From: Pseudomonadota bacterium
Lineage (GTDB): Bacteria > Pseudomonadota > Alphaproteobacteria > Rhizobiales > Xanthobacteraceae
Length of the DNA stretch: 64,000 bases
Assembly: GCA_023451825.1 (NCBI GenBank)
Contig: JAEXYA010000059.1
Location: forward strand, 45,903 to 109,902
Reading direction: 5' to 3'
Shown here piece after piece: positions 60,813 to 64,000 of the stretch (its first letter is position 1; every line of letters starts with the position of its first letter). The translations under genes and the position numbers were made by a program. A model generated the notes under the pieces. The model worked only from the letters and a program-made list of their open reading frames with translations. It did no database searches and was not told where the DNA came from.

Positions 60813-61787
60813 CTACACCTTCAAAATCACCGCGCCCGTCGTCTTCCGCGCTTCCAGATCCGTATGCGCCTTCGCCGCATCCTTCAGCGCGTAGGCGTGA
60901 TTGATCGGCACATGCAGCTTGCCGTCGATCACCGCCGAGAACAGCGTGTCGGCGCCTTCCAGCAGATCCTCGCGCTTGGCCACATAATCGTTCAGCTTCG
61001 GCCGGGTCGCAAACAGCGAGCCGTGATTGTTGAGCTCTGCAATGGAGAATGGCGGCACCACGCCTGAGGCGTTGCCGAACGACACCCACATGCCGCGCGT
61101 CTTCAGGCAGGACAGCGATCCCGGAAACGTCGTCTTGCCGACACCGTCATAGACCACATCGCAAAGCTCATTGCGCGTGATCTGCTTGACGCGCTCGACG
61201 AAGTTTTCCTCGTTGTAGTTGATGACGTGATCGCAGCCATTGGCGAGCGCGAGTTCGCCCTTTTCCTTGGAGCCGACGGTGCCGATCACATGGGCGCCCA
61301 TCGCCTTGGCCCATTGCGACGCGAGCAGGCCGATGCCGCCGGCCGCGGCGTGGATCAGCACGCGATGATGCGGCTCGACCTTGAACGTCTTGTGCAGGAG
61401 ATACCAGACCGTGAGGCCCTTGAGCATCAGCACGGCGCCCTGCTCATGGGTGATGCGGTCCGGCAGCTTCACCAGCCGGTCGGCCGTGAAGACGCGTTCG
61501 GCGGCGTAGCTGCCGAGATTAGAATAATAGGCGACGCGGTCACCACGGTGGAAACCGGTCACGCCCGGCCCCACTTCCACCACCTCGCCCGACGCCTCGT
61601 TGCCGGCGATGAAAGGCAGTTGCGGCGCCTTGTAGAGACCGGTGCGGAAATAGGTGTCGATGAAGTTCACGCCGATGCAATGCTGGCGAATGCGAACCTC
61701 GCCGGCGCCGGGCGCCGGCACATCCACGTCCTCATAAGTCAGAACTTCGGGTCCGCCCACCTGATGGACACGCACGGCTTTGGTCAT
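60813..61787 (-). CDS. qor: NADPH:quinone oxidoreductase (zeta-crystallin-like MDR)
   Basis: A 324-aa medium-chain reductase. The N-terminal GroES-like half starts KAVRVHQVGGPEVLTYEDV, and the nucleotide-binding half has HAAAGGIGLLASQ near residue 150. No structural or catalytic zinc cysteines are present, as in Qor. It reduces quinones by one electron with NADPH. The gene is alone. Confidence 0.92.
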   Translation of the reverse strand: MTKAVRVHQVGGPEVLTYEDVDVPAPGAGEVRIRQHCIGVNFIDTYFRTGLYKAPQLPFIAGNEASGEVVEVGPGVTGFHRGDRVAYYSNLGSYAAERVFTADRLVKLPDRITHEQGAVLMLKGLTVWYLLHKTFKVEPHHRVLIHAAAGGIGLLASQWAKAMGAHVIGTVGSKEKGELALANGCDHVINYNEENFVERVKQITRNELCDVVYDGVGKTTFPGSLSCLKTRGMWVSFGNASGVVPPFSIAELNNHGSLFATRPKLNDYVAKREDLLEGADTLFSAVIDGKLHVPINHAYALKDAAKAHTDLEARKTTGAVILKV

Positions 61788-61852
61788 CGCTCACACTCCC
61801 TGAAAGGCTTTGGCTACAAGCGATACCAATGGCCGGGAGATGTCAACCGGGC

Positions 61853-62587
61853 CTAGCCTGTGCGCTTGCGACGGTTGCGCTTGGCCAGGATATTGAACAA
61901 TTCCACCGCCGCGGAGAACAGGATGGCGAAATAGATGTAGCCGCGCGGAATATGGAATTTGAATCCATCCGCCACCAACGACACACCGATCAACACCAGG
62001 AAGGCAAGCGCCAGCATTTTTGTGGTCGGATAGGCCGCCACGAACCGCGCCACCGGGCCGGAGGACACATACATCACCGCGCAAGCGATGATCACCGCCG
62101 CCACCATGATCTCGATATCCTGCGCCATGCCGATGGCCGTGATGATCGAGTCCAGCGAGAACACGAGATCGACGATCACCACCTGGAGGATGACCAGCGC
62201 GAATGCATTGGCCGCCGGTTTGTCGCTGCCATGCCCTTCCCGCGCCTCGACTTCGGCATGGATCTCATGCGTGGCCTTGGCGATCAGGAACAGGCCGCCG
62301 CCGATCAGGATCAGGTCACGCCATGACAGCGACAGTCCGAAGGCCGTGACGACCGGGGCGGTCAGCCCGATCAGCCAGACCAGAATGCTGAGCAGCGCGA
62401 TGCGAAACACCAGCGCGAGTGCAAGACCGATCTGCCTGGCACGCTTGGCCTGCTCCGGCGGCAGCCGCGCCACCAGCACGGAGAGGAAAATCACATTGTC
62501 GATGCCGAGGACGATTTCGAGCGCAGTCAGTGTCAGCAGCGCGGCCCAGGCTTCAGGGCTGGAGAACAGTTCGATCATGGCGGCCAT
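61853..62587 (-). CDS. TerC-family integral membrane protein
   Basis: A 244-aa protein with about seven membrane helices. ALEIVLGIDNVIFLSVL near residue 22 and VDLVFSLDSIITAIG near residue 138 carry the acidic residues (IDN and LDS) conserved in TerC proteins, which relate to metal ion or tellurite handling. The start could be the ATG at 62587 or nine bases later. Many TerC relatives act in manganese export. Confidence 0.9.
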   Translation of the reverse strand: MAAMIELFSSPEAWAALLTLTALEIVLGIDNVIFLSVLVARLPPEQAKRARQIGLALALVFRIALLSILVWLIGLTAPVVTAFGLSLSWRDLILIGGGLFLIAKATHEIHAEVEAREGHGSDKPAANAFALVILQVVIVDLVFSLDSIITAIGMAQDIEIMVAAVIIACAVMYVSSGPVARFVAAYPTTKMLALAFLVLIGVSLVADGFKFHIPRGYIYFAILFSAAVELFNILAKRNRRKRTG

Positions 62588-62739
62588 GGCCTCGCGAGCA
62601 CCGGGACGGAAGGGCTAGCAGGATTCCTTGACCATTGTCACTTCGCGCCGCGCAGCGTTCGGCCGCAAGCTGCGCATGGAACGTTTTTCGCAGCACCTCA
62701 CGGCTTGAAAATACCATCACAAAGGACGATGGTCCGGCC

Positions 62740-63939
62740 ATGACCGATGCATCCGTCCCCCTTTATGACGTCGCCGTTATCGGCGGCGGACCGGCCGGCC
62801 TCACGGCAGCCATTGCCGTGGCCGAGACCGGTGCCCGTACAGCGCTCATTGCCCGCCAAGCGCCCTATGCGGACAATCGCACCACCGCCCTGCTCGGCGG
62901 CTCCGTTGCGTTTCTCGATAGCCTCGGCGTCTGGCAGCGCTGCGCCGACAAGAGCGCTGCGCTCAAGACGATGCGCCTCGTCGATGACACCAATCGGCTG
63001 ATCCGCGCGCCCGAGGTCAAATTCGTCTCCGACGAGATCGGCCTCGAAAGCTTTGGCTACAATATCGAGAACCGCGAACTGGTCGCCGCGCTGGAAGCGC
63101 GCGCTGCCGAACTGACCAACCTGATCCGTATCGAAGACGACGCCGCCTCGGTGCAGCCCGGTGCGATGCAGGTCGCCATCGCAACCACCCAGGGGCAGAC
63201 CATCCTGGCCCGGCTCGCAGTCGGCGCCGATGGCCGCCAGTCCATGTGCCGCGACGCCGCTGGCATTGTCGCGAACCGGCGTCCGCTCGATCAAGTGGCA
63301 ATCACGTTCAATGTCGCCCATAGCCGGCCGCACCGAAACGTCTCCACCGAATTCCACACGCCGCACGGTCCCTGTGTCTTCGTCCCGCTGCCCGGCGATC
63401 GCTCCAGCGTCGTCTGGATCAACAAGCCGGGTGAGGCTGACCGGCTGATGGCGCTCGGCGATGATGCGCTGGCCACCGCCATCGAGAAGCAATCGCATTC
63501 CATTCTCGGCCGGCTCACCGTCGAGCCCGGCCGCCATCGTTTTCCTCTCGGCATTGGTAGCCCGCGCGAACTGGCGAAGAACCGCATCGTGCTGGTCGGC
63601 GACGCCGCGCATGTGGTGCCGCCGATCGGCGCCCAGGGACTCAATCTCGGTCTGCGCGACGCATCCGATCTCTCCGAGGTCATACGCGATGCAGGCATCG
63701 CCGGTGAGGATATCGGCGCGCCCGATGTGATCGCCCGCTATGCAAGCAAGCGTCGCAGCGATATCGCCTCGCGCACTTTCGCCATCGACATGGCGAACCG
63801 CTCGCTGCTCAACGATCTCCTGCCGGTCCAGATGATGCGCGCCGCCGGCATGCATGCCATGGGCGCGATCGGCCCGTTGCGACGGCTCGCGATGCGCGAA
63901 GGATTGTCGCCGTCCTGGCGGAAAAACGCAGTCAAGTAG
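62740..63939 (+). CDS. FAD-dependent hydroxylase, UbiH/UbiF/VisC family
   Basis: A 399-aa flavoprotein monooxygenase. The FAD motif VIGGGPAGLTAA is near residue 14 and the second FAD motif VLVGDAAHVVPPIGAQGLNLGLRD near residue 288, with GADGRQS between. These are the marks of ubiquinone-ring hydroxylases. The start at 62740 removes 35 residues that do not look like protein. It is probably the ubiquinone biosynthetic enzyme of this organism, but C6, C5 or C1 specificity cannot be read. Confidence 0.9.
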   Translation: MTDASVPLYDVAVIGGGPAGLTAAIAVAETGARTALIARQAPYADNRTTALLGGSVAFLDSLGVWQRCADKSAALKTMRLVDDTNRLIRAPEVKFVSDEIGLESFGYNIENRELVAALEARAAELTNLIRIEDDAASVQPGAMQVAIATTQGQTILARLAVGADGRQSMCRDAAGIVANRRPLDQVAITFNVAHSRPHRNVSTEFHTPHGPCVFVPLPGDRSSVVWINKPGEADRLMALGDDALATAIEKQSHSILGRLTVEPGRHRFPLGIGSPRELAKNRIVLVGDAAHVVPPIGAQGLNLGLRDASDLSEVIRDAGIAGEDIGAPDVIARYASKRRSDIASRTFAIDMANRSLLNDLLPVQMMRAAGMHAMGAIGPLRRLAMREGLSPSWRKNAVK

Positions 63940-64000
63940 GATGGGTTGAGCGCAGCCATACCCCTCACCACCAGCGCCGGCGGTGATTGGGATCGCGGCG

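Noticed and set aside
62698..63855. 385-codon minus-strand frame over the UbiH-type gene
   Set aside because: It is an antisense shadow with the usual Asp/His/Gly-rich composition.

Overview
The window looks like ordinary chromosomal DNA of an alphaproteobacterium of the Bradyrhizobium / Rhodopseudomonas / Tardiphaga group (Nitrobacteraceae). Reasons: high G+C with dense, often overlapping operons; a circularly permuted two-piece tmRNA gene; the gene block rlpA-dacC-tmk-holB-metG-tatD-MBL hydrolase; nasT-nasS-nirA; many TRAP and ABC uptake systems with Tat-type signal peptides; and several families of long palindromic intergenic repeats seen in this group. No rRNA, phage, IS element, CRISPR array or clear horizontally acquired island was found.

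Layout. 1-5.0 kb: a sugar-acid catabolic cluster that fits D-apionate degradation. A TRAP transporter (dctQ cut by the window edge, dctP) follows an ApnO-like oxidoisomerase on the minus strand. A RuBisCO-like protein (OiaX type) and a DUF1537 kinase (OiaK type) run divergently. 5.0-11.5 kb: a GntR/FCD regulator and an SDR, a second TRAP system with fused QM permease, and an acyl-CoA synthetase; the substrate is unknown. 11.5-19.6 kb: housekeeping block on the minus strand (MBL hydrolase, TatD, MetG, HolB, Tmk, D,D-carboxypeptidase, RlpA). 19.8-20.9 kb: Flp pilin, two very small membrane proteins and ssrA. 21.1-22.6 kb: LctP-type permease. 22.7-32.0 kb: two SDRs, a branched-chain-amino-acid-type ABC transporter (livKHMGF) and a Baeyer-Villiger monooxygenase, all minus, with a divergent LysR gene.

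32.0-43.0 kb: mostly small, lineage-specific genes (HNH-like protein, tRNA-Ser, RibD-like reductase, envelope proteins, zinc ribbon, LysR, DUF930, LTXXQ protein, D-2-hydroxyacid dehydrogenase, DUF2147, cupin, RraA-like). 43.0-46.8 kb: 5-oxoprolinase pxpBCA and aliphatic amidase, both nitrogen-scavenging. 47.0-53.3 kb: an organosulfur ABC uptake and desulfonation operon with two binding proteins and two flavin enzymes. 53.7-59.2 kb: assimilatory nitrite/sulfite-type reductase with an Fe-S flavoprotein partner and the NasT/NasS nitrate-response pair. 59.3-64.0 kb: RimO, quinone oxidoreductase, TerC-like protein and a UbiH-type hydroxylase.

Together the genes describe a soil oligotroph that imports carboxylates, amides, pyroglutamate, sulfonates and nitrate. 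I see no wholly new defence or mobile system. The best leads are the compact apionate cluster, the unassigned TRAP and BVMO/ABC operons, the Fe-S flavoprotein beside nirA with its long leader, the small-protein cluster beside ssrA, and the palindromic repeat families.
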